A stretch of 64,000 bases of DNA, from NCBI GenBank assembly GCA_041685115.1, contig JAWLGK010000009.1:53194-117193 (forward strand), in the 5' to 3' direction. The position numbers were made by a program, and so were the translations under genes. The DNA comes from JALOAT01 sp041685115 (GTDB lineage Bacteria > Pseudomonadota > Gammaproteobacteria > Thiohalomonadales > Thiohalomonadaceae). The notes below the pieces were generated by a model. That model ran no database searches and was not told the DNA's origin. It saw only the letters and a program-made list of their open reading frames with translations. Positions 23,926-31,004 of this stretch are shown one piece after another (positions within the stretch are counted from its first letter, which is position 1; each line of letters begins with the position of its first letter).

Positions 23926-24437
23926 TCTGAAGCGAGCAGCGGGAAGCGTAGTGCTTCCACCTTCCATGCCTTTGCCCGCGCCACCAGTAACACACACGAC
24001 GGTCCGCCGTAGGTCCGTGTCCGACCCGCAGCGCCGGGATTGATCAACCAGGGCAGTGCATCCGTATCGAGCACGAGCCGATGACTGTGACCGTAGAGCA
24101 CGCCCCTGCACGTGGAAAATGCTGTGCGCAGTCGCTGGTGGCGCTGTGCCACAGGCCCGCTGCGGTGGCCATGGACGATCGCCAGCGCACCGCCGGGCAG
24201 GTCGAGCACTGCGGATCCCGGCAACGCATCCAGCCTGGCGAGGTCGTGCGTAGGCCATTGCCCGGGCGTGTCGTTGTTGCCGCGTACCGCAACGATCGCA
24301 CGGCGTGGCCGCAAGGCCTCGAGTACCGCTGCCGCACCGATGTCGCCTGCGTGCGCCACGTAGTCACAGCTTGATGACAGCGCGGCAATACGCGGGTCGA
24401 TGACACCATGTGTGTCGGAGATCAGCAGTACCTGCAT
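23922..24437 (-). CDS. YfcE/MJ0936-type metallophosphoesterase
   Basis: 171-residue calcineurin-like phosphodiesterase. Metal-binding motifs are in order: LLISDTHG (D, H), HAGDIG (D), VRGNND (N), VHGHR (H) and YGHSH (H). All ligands are present, so the enzyme should be active; YfcE relatives hydrolyse phosphodiesters. The ATG at 24437 (MQVLLISDTHG) matches the family N-terminus; upstream in-frame ATGs add a non-homologous extension. Its stop overlaps the converging neighbour. Confidence 0.9.
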   Translation of the reverse strand: MQVLLISDTHGVIDPRIAALSSSCDYVAHAGDIGAAAVLEALRPRRAIVAVRGNNDTPGQWPTHDLARLDALPGSAVLDLPGGALAIVHGHRSGPVAQRHQRLRTAFSTCRGVLYGHSHRLVLDTDALPWLINPGAAGRTRTYGGPSCVLLVARAKAWKVEALRFPLLASD

Positions 24438-24519
24438 GCCGGCCATCATTTCGATTCTTGCGCTGTGAAAAAGCATGGCGCTGATTTGCACGGATTGCCG
24501 AGTGCGTGCGCAAAGAATG

Positions 24520-24545
24520 TTTTTTGCGCATGCTGCGCGAAAAAA
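24520..24545. promoter_or_regulatory. AT-flanked inverted repeat in divergent promoter region
   Basis: TTTTTTGCGC, a 5-base spacer, then GCGCGAAAAAA form an imperfect inverted repeat. It lies between the leftward phosphoesterase gene and the rightward response regulator gene. A TACACT -10-like box (24555-24560) follows. It could be an operator or a bidirectional terminator-like hairpin; no choice can be made from sequence. Confidence 0.4.
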
Positions 24546-24639
24546 TCAGTTTGCTACACTCAAGCCATCGTTCAAACGACCCGGCGACGGTGAGAATGAA
24601 CGATTCACGGACGAGGCATTGACCAAGGATGGTCATTTA

Positions 24640-25293
24640 ATGATTCATAAGTGCAGGGTCCTTATCGCCGAGGATCACAAGATCCTGCGCGAAGGCTTGC
24701 GGCTCCTGCTGGCCTCTGACGCGAATCTCGATGTGGTGGCCGAGGTAGCTAACGGCATCGACGCGCTCCACGCCTGCGTGGAGCAGCGTCCCGATGTCGT
24801 GCTCATGGATCTCTCCATGCCGGGTTCGAATGGCACCGAGGCCATTCGGAATATCAAGCGGCGCTTCCCCGAGATCCATGTCATCGTACTCACGGCGCAC
24901 AAAGTCGACGAATACGTGCATGCGGCACTGGACGCCGGTGCTGGCGCCTACGTCTTGAAAGAAGACGGCCACCGCGAATTGCTGGTGGCGATCCGCAGCG
25001 TCCAGAGTGGCCATGTGTTCCTGAGCCCCAGTATTTGCGGCAGTGTGGTGCGCGGCTACCTGCACGGCGGCAAGCCCCTGGCGCGCAGTCCGCTCGAACG
25101 CCTGACCCATCGCGAGCGCGAAGTGATCAAGCTGGTCGCGGAGGGCTATCGCAACCGCGAGATCGCGCAGGTGATGTGTCTCAGTGCGAAGACCGTCGAG
25201 AAGCACCGCGCAAATCTGATGAAGAAGTTGTCCTTGCATAATGCCACCGCCGTCACGGCGTTCGCCTTCGAGCACGGCCTCATTCAGCGGTAA
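24640..25293 (+). CDS. NarL/FixJ-family response regulator (orphan)
   Basis: 217-residue two-component response regulator. Receiver domain: acidic pair in AEDHKILREG (about 10-19), phosphoacceptor Asp57 in VVLMDLSMPG, conserved Thr in VLTAHK and Lys in YVLKED. The C-terminal LuxR-type HTH reads LTHREREVIKLVAEGY...SAKTVEKHRANLMKK and is complete. AAGGA 11 bases before the ATG supports the start. No histidine kinase is adjacent, so its partner is elsewhere. It could control the propeller gene downstream, but that is only proximity. Confidence 0.93.
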   Translation: MIHKCRVLIAEDHKILREGLRLLLASDANLDVVAEVANGIDALHACVEQRPDVVLMDLSMPGSNGTEAIRNIKRRFPEIHVIVLTAHKVDEYVHAALDAGAGAYVLKEDGHRELLVAIRSVQSGHVFLSPSICGSVVRGYLHGGKPLARSPLERLTHREREVIKLVAEGYRNREIAQVMCLSAKTVEKHRANLMKKLSLHNATAVTAFAFEHGLIQR

Positions 25294-25446
25294 CACGCTG
25301 GCAACGCGTACACCGGCCTTCTGGTTTTCTCCTCCAAAGTTCTCGCGCAGGCGTTCACCGTGACCATGAGCGCCGGCGGCTATACTTGTGGCCTTCGATG
25401 CGGATCTTCGTGAACGCATCACCAACAGTCGTCGAGGATGTGCACG

Positions 25447-25569
25447 ATGAATAGCGATGTTCGTGGTGCTGTCTTTCGCAGTCTGTTCGCTCAAAGCCAA
25501 TCCACTTACCAGCAACCACCCGCACGGTTCAGGCCCGCCCACCCGGGCAGGCCTGCTGCTGATTCCTGA
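25447..25569 (+). pseudogene. Truncated duplicate of the next gene's 5' end
   Basis: A 40-codon frame whose first 11 residues (MNSDVRGAVFR) nearly equal those of the propeller gene at 25684 (MNRDIRGAVFR). The DNA match starts upstream at TCGAGGAT and runs to GTGCTGTCTTTCG; the sequence then diverges into CAAAGCCAATCC and ends in a GC-rich region. It looks like a paralogue that lost its body. The rest of the 390-base gap 25294-25683 holds a TATACT box near 25380 and nothing else seen. Confidence 0.65.
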
Positions 25570-25683
25570 CTTGTAACGTCTCCTGACCGTCGGTCACGTG
25601 GCCGCGGCACGTGTTCGTAGGCCGTTGGTGCGCAGCCATGCGATTGTGCGTGGCCGTCGATCGCAACCATCGAGGATACGCAC

Positions 25684-27792
25684 ATGAATAGGGACATTCG
25701 TGGTGCTGTCTTTCGTATGCTGTTGTTCCTCTCGGTTCTCGTCTCCCTGCCGGGATACGCCAGCTGGGAATGGCTGAACCCGCGCCCACAGGGCAACATC
25801 CTGGCGGACGTCGCCTTCGGCAACGGACGCTATGTGGCGGTGGGCCATACGGGCACCGTGCTCACCAGTGCCGATGGTGTCGCCTGGGCGTCGGTGGATA
25901 CCGGCACCAGCGCATGGTTGCAGGCGCTACTGTGGAGCGACACCCACGGGCGGTTCATCGCCGTCGGTAATGACGGCGAGATCACCACCAGTGTGGACGG
26001 CACGGCCTGGAGCCCGCTGCGATGGGAAGGTGCGCGCTTCCTCTACGGGATCGCCGAAGGCAACGGGGCCATCGTCGCGGTGGGCGACGGCGCGACCATT
26101 CTGCGCAGCATCGACGGCGGCGCCACCTGGCAGCGCATCCCGCTCGATCCAGTGCGCGACTGGCTGAACGATGTGGTGTTTGCGAACGGCCAATTCGTGG
26201 TGGTCGGATCGGGGGGCACCATTCTGACCAGCCCGGACGGCGCGGTATGGACCCCTCGCCCGCATGACTTCGGCATCGGCGCCAACGACCTGCCGTGGCG
26301 GCCCTCCCTGGAGGGCGTCGCCTACGGTAGCGGCACCTACAAAGTGGTCGGTTTTGGCATCATCCTGTCGAGCCCGGACGGCGTCACCTGGACCGAGGAT
26401 TATCGGAGTCCGTCGGGCCTGCCCGCGTTCAATGATGTGGCGTCGGATGGCAGCAGCTTCCTCGCCGTGGGCCAGAACGGCGCGCTGCGGCGCGTTACGG
26501 CGGAAGGTTCCTGGACCGATCTCACTGCCAATACCACGGAAGGGCTCGAGGCGCTGCTGCTGCGGGGCGGCACGGTCATCGCCGTGGGCGACCACGGCAC
26601 CATCATGCGTGACTGGAGCGACCGCACCACCGGCCGGCGAGAGCCGTTGAATGGTGCGGCGCTGAGCGACGGCCTTCACGTGGTGGTGGGTGACGGCGGT
26701 TGGGTCCACACCTCGGCGGCGCCCGCCCCGCGGCAGGTGGGCTCCGGCAACCCCAGCTTGAACGCGGTGGCCGCCGGCGATGGCGTTTTCGTGGCCGTGG
26801 GCAACGGCGGCAGCGTGTATTCCGGCACGGACGGCACCGCGTGGACGCGCCGCGGGGTCGGCACAACCGCGACGCTGCATGGCGTCGCAGCGGGCGGCGG
26901 GCGTTTCGTCGCGGTGGGCAGCAACGGCACCGTGCTCTACAGCGACGATGGTGCGGGCTGGGCAACGGGCGTCAATGGCAATGCGGTACAACTCAACGCC
27001 GTGACCTACACCGCGCCCGGTTTTGCTGCCGTTGGTCAGGGTGGCGCCATCCTGGAGAGTCCGGACGGCATCACATGGGCAACTCAGGCCGCGCCGGTCG
27101 CCGACGACCTGCGCGGCGTTGCGCACGGCAACGGCATCACCATCGCCGTGGGTCGACGCGGCACCGTGGCGAGATCGACGGGGCGAGGCTGGGTGGCGCA
27201 TCAAGCGGGCACCACCAGCGATCTGCTTGCCATCGCATTCAGCGCGGGGCGATTCATCACCGTCGGTGAGGACGGCACCGTGCTGGCCAGTGCCGACGGC
27301 ACGGCCTGGACGCCGTTGCAAGTAACCGGAACCACGCTTAGGGCCGTGGCAAGCGCGGGGGACGTGGTGATCGCGGCTGGCGAGGCGGGCGCACTGCTGA
27401 AGCTGGATTGCCCGTGTGCCGTCGATGACTTCGTCACCACGGGTCCCGACACGCCCATCGTCATCGACGTGCTGGCCAATGACCGCGGCGGCAACCTGGT
27501 GCTCACCGACGGGTTCGATGCCCGTTCCGGTCACGGCGGCGCGGTGACGCTGGAAGGCAACCGCCTGCGCTACAGCCCGCCGCCGGGGTTCACGGGCACG
27601 GACAGTTTCCGCTACACCGTGGCCGGTACCGACAGCGCGGGAATGGGTGGCGAGGACGTGGGTAACGTGACCGTCCAGGTGACCGCTGCGCGCGGCGCGG
27701 GCAGCAACGGCGGGGGCGGCGGCGGGAGCACGGACGTAGGGTGGTTGCTGGCGGCGCTGCTGCTGGTTCCCGCATGGCGCAAGCGGGGGTGA
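25684..27792 (+). CDS. Secreted beta-propeller protein with GlyGly-CTERM tail
   Basis: 702 residues. After a signal peptide (to about residue 26, GYASW) come roughly a dozen propeller-blade repeats of the form VAVGxxGTVLxSxDGxxWxx (for example 51-70, 91-109, 131-150), covering residues 30-575. They are like Ycf48/BNR propellers. An Ig/cadherin-like domain follows (VIDVLANDRGGNLVL, GFTGTDSFRYTVAGT). The C-terminus is a glycine run, one hydrophobic helix (VGWLLAALLLVPAW) and RKR, the GlyGly-CTERM signal cut by rhombosortase in bacteria with a type II secretion system. Probably exported and surface-associated. Binding partner unknown. Confidence 0.85.
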   Translation: MNRDIRGAVFRMLLFLSVLVSLPGYASWEWLNPRPQGNILADVAFGNGRYVAVGHTGTVLTSADGVAWASVDTGTSAWLQALLWSDTHGRFIAVGNDGEITTSVDGTAWSPLRWEGARFLYGIAEGNGAIVAVGDGATILRSIDGGATWQRIPLDPVRDWLNDVVFANGQFVVVGSGGTILTSPDGAVWTPRPHDFGIGANDLPWRPSLEGVAYGSGTYKVVGFGIILSSPDGVTWTEDYRSPSGLPAFNDVASDGSSFLAVGQNGALRRVTAEGSWTDLTANTTEGLEALLLRGGTVIAVGDHGTIMRDWSDRTTGRREPLNGAALSDGLHVVVGDGGWVHTSAAPAPRQVGSGNPSLNAVAAGDGVFVAVGNGGSVYSGTDGTAWTRRGVGTTATLHGVAAGGGRFVAVGSNGTVLYSDDGAGWATGVNGNAVQLNAVTYTAPGFAAVGQGGAILESPDGITWATQAAPVADDLRGVAHGNGITIAVGRRGTVARSTGRGWVAHQAGTTSDLLAIAFSAGRFITVGEDGTVLASADGTAWTPLQVTGTTLRAVASAGDVVIAAGEAGALLKLDCPCAVDDFVTTGPDTPIVIDVLANDRGGNLVLTDGFDARSGHGGAVTLEGNRLRYSPPPGFTGTDSFRYTVAGTDSAGMGGEDVGNVTVQVTAARGAGSNGGGGGGSTDVGWLLAALLLVPAWRKRG

Positions 27793-27800
27793 GGGGAACG

Positions 27801-27824
27801 GGCGGGCCTCTGCGGAGGCCCGCC
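27801..27824. terminator. Hairpin between propeller gene and ectC
   Basis: A perfect 10-bp stem GGCGGGCCTC / GAGGCCCGCC with loop TGCG sits between the two converging genes. There is no T-tract on either side, but position and symmetry fit a shared terminator. Confidence 0.6.
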
Positions 27825-27831
27825 CCAGCCG

Positions 27832-28218
27832 TCATCCGGCCGGATAGCTCCCGTCCGCATCGTGCACCTCGGCGCCGTGCAACGGCGGGTTGAAGGTGCA
27901 GATGAGGCGCAGCTGCGTACGGGCGCGCAGCAGGTGCTTGTCGTGCAGGTTCAGCCCGTAGAACGTGCCGTCGCTGATGGGATGGATCTCGCCGGTGGCG
28001 AGGTTCTCGATCTCACCCTCACCGCTCACGCAATACACCCCTTCCAGGTGGTTCTTGTACCAGAACAGGCTTTCGGTGCCGGCGTGGATGATGGTGTCGT
28101 GCATGGAAAAGCCCATGCCGTCCTGACGCAGCAGCAGGCGCCGGCTCGCCCATTTGCCGTGGGGGTCCTGGACGTCACGGTCAGTGCCGAGAATGTCTTG
28201 CAGTTGCCTGATGATCAT
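27832..28218 (-). CDS. ectC: L-ectoine synthase
   Basis: 128-residue cupin that closes N-gamma-acetyl-diaminobutyrate into ectoine, the last step of compatible-solute synthesis. Diagnostic features are MIIRQLQDILGTDRDV, the metal/substrate region HAGTESLFWYKNHLEGVYCVSGEGE, and HPISDGTFYGLNLHDKHLLRA. Length is standard. It overlaps ectB by one base (TAATG), so the operon order is ectA-ectB-ectC as in most halophiles. No ectoine hydroxylase (ectD) follows. Confidence 0.98.
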   Translation of the reverse strand: MIIRQLQDILGTDRDVQDPHGKWASRRLLLRQDGMGFSMHDTIIHAGTESLFWYKNHLEGVYCVSGEGEIENLATGEIHPISDGTFYGLNLHDKHLLRARTQLRLICTFNPPLHGAEVHDADGSYPAG

Positions 28219-29492
28219 TACGCCGCCCCCCGGATCCGCTCGCCACGCCGCTCGACCACCGCCGCCAGCGCGGCATCGATGATCGCCAGGCCCTCCTGCA
28301 ACAGTTCTTCCTCGATGGTGAGGGCGGGCAGGAACTTCACCACGTTGTCCTCCGCACCGGCCAACTCGATGACCAGGCCGCGCTCGAAGGCCTCGCGGGA
28401 TACCTCGCGGGCCAGGCCGCGCGAGGGAATGTCCAGGCCCCAGATCATGCCGAGCCCGCGCACGCGCGCGTCCAGCTGCGGGTAGCGTGCGGCCAACGCG
28501 GTGAGCGACTGTTCGATGAGCGCACCCTTGTGCTGCACCGCCTGGGTGAGGCCCTCGTCATCCCAGAAGTTCAGCGCCTCGGTGGCGGCTATGAAGGCCA
28601 GGTTGTTGCCGCGGAAGGTGCCGGTGTGCTCACCCGGCTTCCACTGGTCCAGCTCGGGACGCATGAGCAGCATGGCGAGCGGCATGCCGCCGCCGATGGA
28701 CTTGGACAGGGTGACCATGTCCGGCACGATGCCTGCGCGCTCGAAGCTGAAGAACGACCCGGTGCGGCCGTTGCCCACCTGGATGTCGTCGATAACCAGC
28801 AGGATGTCGAATTCGCGACACAGCTGCGCGAGGTCTTGCAGCCATTTCACACTGGCGACGTTCACGCCGCCCTCGCCCTGTACCGTCTCCACCACCACGG
28901 CCGCGGGCAGGTCCACGCCACTGGAGGCGTCTTGCAGGTAGCGGCGCAGGTAGGCGATGGTGTCGACGTCCGGGCCGAAATAGCCATCGAAGGGCATGCT
29001 CACTGCATTGGAGCGCATGCCGAAGAACTCGTCGCGATAGAAGTTGTTGCCGGTGATCGCCAGCGAGCCCATGGTGAGGCCGTGATAGCCGTTGGTGAAG
29101 GCGATGATGTTGGAGCGCCGTTTCACCATGCGCGCCAGTTTGAGCGCCGTTTCCACCGCGTTGGTGCCGGTGGGCCCGGTGAACTGCACTTTGTATTCGA
29201 GCTTGCGCGCCGCCAGGATGGTGCCGTGGAACTTCTGCAGGAAGGCCTTCTTGGCCACGGTAGCCTTGTCGAGGCCGTGCACGATGCCGTCGCGTTGCAG
29301 GTATTTGATCAGGGCCTGGCTGATGGCCGGGTGGTTGTGACCGTAATTGAGCGTGCCGGCACCGGCAAAGAAATCGATGTAGCGGTTGCCGTTTTCATCA
29401 AACAGCAGCGATCCCTTGGCGGTGTCGAAAATGGCAGGAAAGGCGCGGACGTAGCCTCGCACCTCGGATTCCAATTGTTCAAAAATGCGCAT
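28218..29492 (-). CDS. ectB: Diaminobutyrate--2-oxoglutarate transaminase
   Basis: 424-residue class III PLP aminotransferase making L-2,4-diaminobutyrate from aspartate semialdehyde with glutamate. The cofactor lysine is in VTLSKSIGGGMPLAM; the PLP Asp is in VIDDIQVGNGRTG; the substrate region includes FAGAGTLNYGHNHP. A strong AGGAGGGG lies 10 bases before the ATG, inside the end of ectA, with which it overlaps by 14 bases. This is the dedicated first step of the ectoine pathway. Confidence 0.98.
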   Translation of the reverse strand: MRIFEQLESEVRGYVRAFPAIFDTAKGSLLFDENGNRYIDFFAGAGTLNYGHNHPAISQALIKYLQRDGIVHGLDKATVAKKAFLQKFHGTILAARKLEYKVQFTGPTGTNAVETALKLARMVKRRSNIIAFTNGYHGLTMGSLAITGNNFYRDEFFGMRSNAVSMPFDGYFGPDVDTIAYLRRYLQDASSGVDLPAAVVVETVQGEGGVNVASVKWLQDLAQLCREFDILLVIDDIQVGNGRTGSFFSFERAGIVPDMVTLSKSIGGGMPLAMLLMRPELDQWKPGEHTGTFRGNNLAFIAATEALNFWDDEGLTQAVQHKGALIEQSLTALAARYPQLDARVRGLGMIWGLDIPSRGLAREVSREAFERGLVIELAGAEDNVVKFLPALTIEEELLQEGLAIIDAALAAVVERRGERIRGAA

Positions 29493-30003
29493 CTGGGGTT
29501 TCCCCTCCTAGTGGGCCGACCCTGAGCAGCACCTCCGCCTCATGCGCCGCGCCCCCGAAATCCGCCACATCGAGAAACATCTCCTCGACCAGCGCGGTGC
29601 CGTGCACCGCTGCCAGCCGCGTGAACACGCGGCGCGACGCCTGGTTGCTCGGGTTGACGGTGGCTTCCACGTGGCGCACGCCCGCGCAGGCCGGACGCGC
29701 CAGCAGTGCCTCCAACATGCGGGCGGCCAAGCCCTGACCGCGGGCGTGCACGGCCACCGCCATCTGCCAGACGAACAGCCGAGAGTTGTCGTGTGGCAGG
29801 CGATAAGCCGAGAGGAAGCCCGCCATGGTGCCTTCCTGCTCTGCGACCACACAGGTTTCTGCGAAGTGGTCGCACAGCAGGAAGTAGCTGTAGACGGAGT
29901 TGAGGTCGAGGGGCGGACAAGCCCCCACCAGCCGGTGGGCGGCCAGGCCGTCGGCCCGCCTCGGTGCTCTCAGGATGAGCCGTTGTCGGATATTGCTGTC
30001 CAT
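29479..30003 (-). CDS. ectA: L-2,4-diaminobutyrate acetyltransferase
   Basis: 174-residue GNAT enzyme acetylating diaminobutyrate. Diagnostic segments: LILRAPRRADGLAAHRLV at the start, CPPLDLNSVYSYFLLCDHF for substrate binding, the acetyl-CoA loop VHARGQGLAARM, and the ATVNPSNQASRRVF helix. The ATG at 30003 has no Shine-Dalgarno match, and a consensus TATAAT lies only 11 bases before it, so the transcript may be almost leaderless. First gene of ectABC; the aspartokinase gene (ask) that sometimes follows is absent. Confidence 0.96.
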   Translation of the reverse strand: MDSNIRQRLILRAPRRADGLAAHRLVGACPPLDLNSVYSYFLLCDHFAETCVVAEQEGTMAGFLSAYRLPHDNSRLFVWQMAVAVHARGQGLAARMLEALLARPACAGVRHVEATVNPSNQASRRVFTRLAAVHGTALVEEMFLDVADFGGAAHEAEVLLRVGPLGGETPDAHF

Positions 30004-30013
30004 GAGCGTCAGG

Positions 30014-30035
30014 ATTATATTCGTTCGTGCACGAA
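30014..30035 (-). promoter_or_regulatory. ectA -10 box and candidate EctR operator
   Basis: On the minus strand a perfect TATAAT occupies 30019-30014. Directly upstream, at 30035-30024, lies the 12-bp perfect palindrome TTCGTGCACGAA, in the spacer between -10 and -35. A repressor there would block the promoter. The half-site CACGAAA recurs at about 30097-30103, just before ectR. EctR binding is inferred from position. Confidence 0.5.
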
Positions 30036-30104
30036 ACGATCCACCCTAATGGCAGTGCGTGTTTTGTCATGTCAATGGCATCAATATCTTACGGGCACGA
30101 AATA

Positions 30105-30578
30105 ATGGAGCGTCACGAAGAAGTCCTGGTGGCCTTGCGGCGCATCATCCGCGCGGTGGATCTGCACTCGAAGCGGCTGATGCAACGCACCGGCCTCAGC
30201 GGCCCGCAACTGGTGGTCATGCAGGTGATCGGCCGCGGCGGCCCGCTGTCCGCGGGCGAACTGGCGCGTCGGGCGAGCCTGAGCCAGGCGACCGTGACCG
30301 CCATTCTCGATCGCCTGGAAGATCGTGGGCTGGCGCTGCGGGAACGCAGCAAGGAGGATCGCCGCCGCACCCTGGTGGCGCTGACGGATGCCGGCCAGGC
30401 GGCGCTGGCCGGCTCGCCCACGCTGTTGCAGGAGCATTTCCTGGAACGCTTCGGCGCCATGCCCGACTGGGAGCAGCACTTGATCATCGCGTCGCTACAG
30501 CGGGTGGCCCAGATGATGGATGCACAACACCTCGACGCATCGCCCTACCTGGATCCGGGAGAACTGGCCGGTAGCTGA
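30105..30578 (+). CDS. ectR: MarR-family regulator of the ectoine operon
   Basis: 157-residue winged-helix MarR protein transcribed away from ectABC, the arrangement of EctR1 in halophilic methylotrophs, where it represses ectoine genes. The N-terminal MERHEEVLVALRRIIRAVDLHS matches EctR closely. The DNA-binding helix is LSAGELARRASLSQATVTAILDRL and the wing KEDRRRTLVALTDAG. The ATG at 30105 was chosen by this similarity; earlier in-frame ATGs (30069, 30075) are possible, and no clear ribosome site is visible for any. Confidence 0.9.
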   Translation: MERHEEVLVALRRIIRAVDLHSKRLMQRTGLSGPQLVVMQVIGRGGPLSAGELARRASLSQATVTAILDRLEDRGLALRERSKEDRRRTLVALTDAGQAALAGSPTLLQEHFLERFGAMPDWEQHLIIASLQRVAQMMDAQHLDASPYLDPGELAGS

Positions 30579-30665
30579 GCGACGCCCGGATAGCCCGTTA
30601 GGGTAGGTTGACTGTCACCCGGGCGTGCTTATGCTCACCGCAGAGTCGTATTTCATGTGTCTGCC

Positions 30666-30842
30666 ATGATCAACGAATGCATCGAAGCCTTGTGCCGTAG
30701 CGGCTGTGCCGCCGTCCGCGCCACCATCCTCGCCCTCGAAAAAGGCCAGGACGTCGCCCAGGTGAGCGGCCTTGCCGACGAGGAGCGCCGCGTGGTCCTC
30801 GAGGAACTCAAGACCATCATGGCCGTCTACGACGCGCGCTGA
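30666..30842 (+). CDS. Small conserved protein of unknown function
   Basis: 58 residues, two or three helices (INECIEALCRSGCAAVRATILALEKG and DEERRVVLEELKTIMAVYD), acidic overall, with two cysteines. Codon use matches the surrounding genes, and the frame ends cleanly before a pyrimidine-rich stretch. A GTG at 30657 is an alternative start. I do not recognise it; no function is proposed. Confidence 0.55.
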   Translation: MINECIEALCRSGCAAVRATILALEKGQDVAQVSGLADEERRVVLEELKTIMAVYDAR

Positions 30843-30940
30843 TCCCCCTTGCAGTAGGCCGCTTCCCTTTTTTCCTCCTCCCATCCGCCGGTTGCGTGGC
30901 CTTGGCCACTCGACCGAAGTTTGCGTGGGCTCGACCGGGC

Positions 30941-30957
30941 ATTAAGCACCCGTTAAG
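30941..30957 (+). promoter_or_regulatory. PmrA-like box upstream of eptA
   Basis: ATTAAG-CACCC-GTTAAG is a direct repeat with an 11-base period, matching the PmrA (BasR) box YTTAAK-N5-YTTAAK at 10 of 12 positions (the first base of each half differs). Eleven bases further a TATCTC -10-like hexamer follows, the spacing typical of OmpR-family activators that replace the -35. It lies 47 bases before the eptA GTG. Confidence 0.5.
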
Positions 30958-31004
30958 CCGCGTTGGCGTATCTCTTGCGCACGCCGACGATCGGGGATTA
31001 ACGC

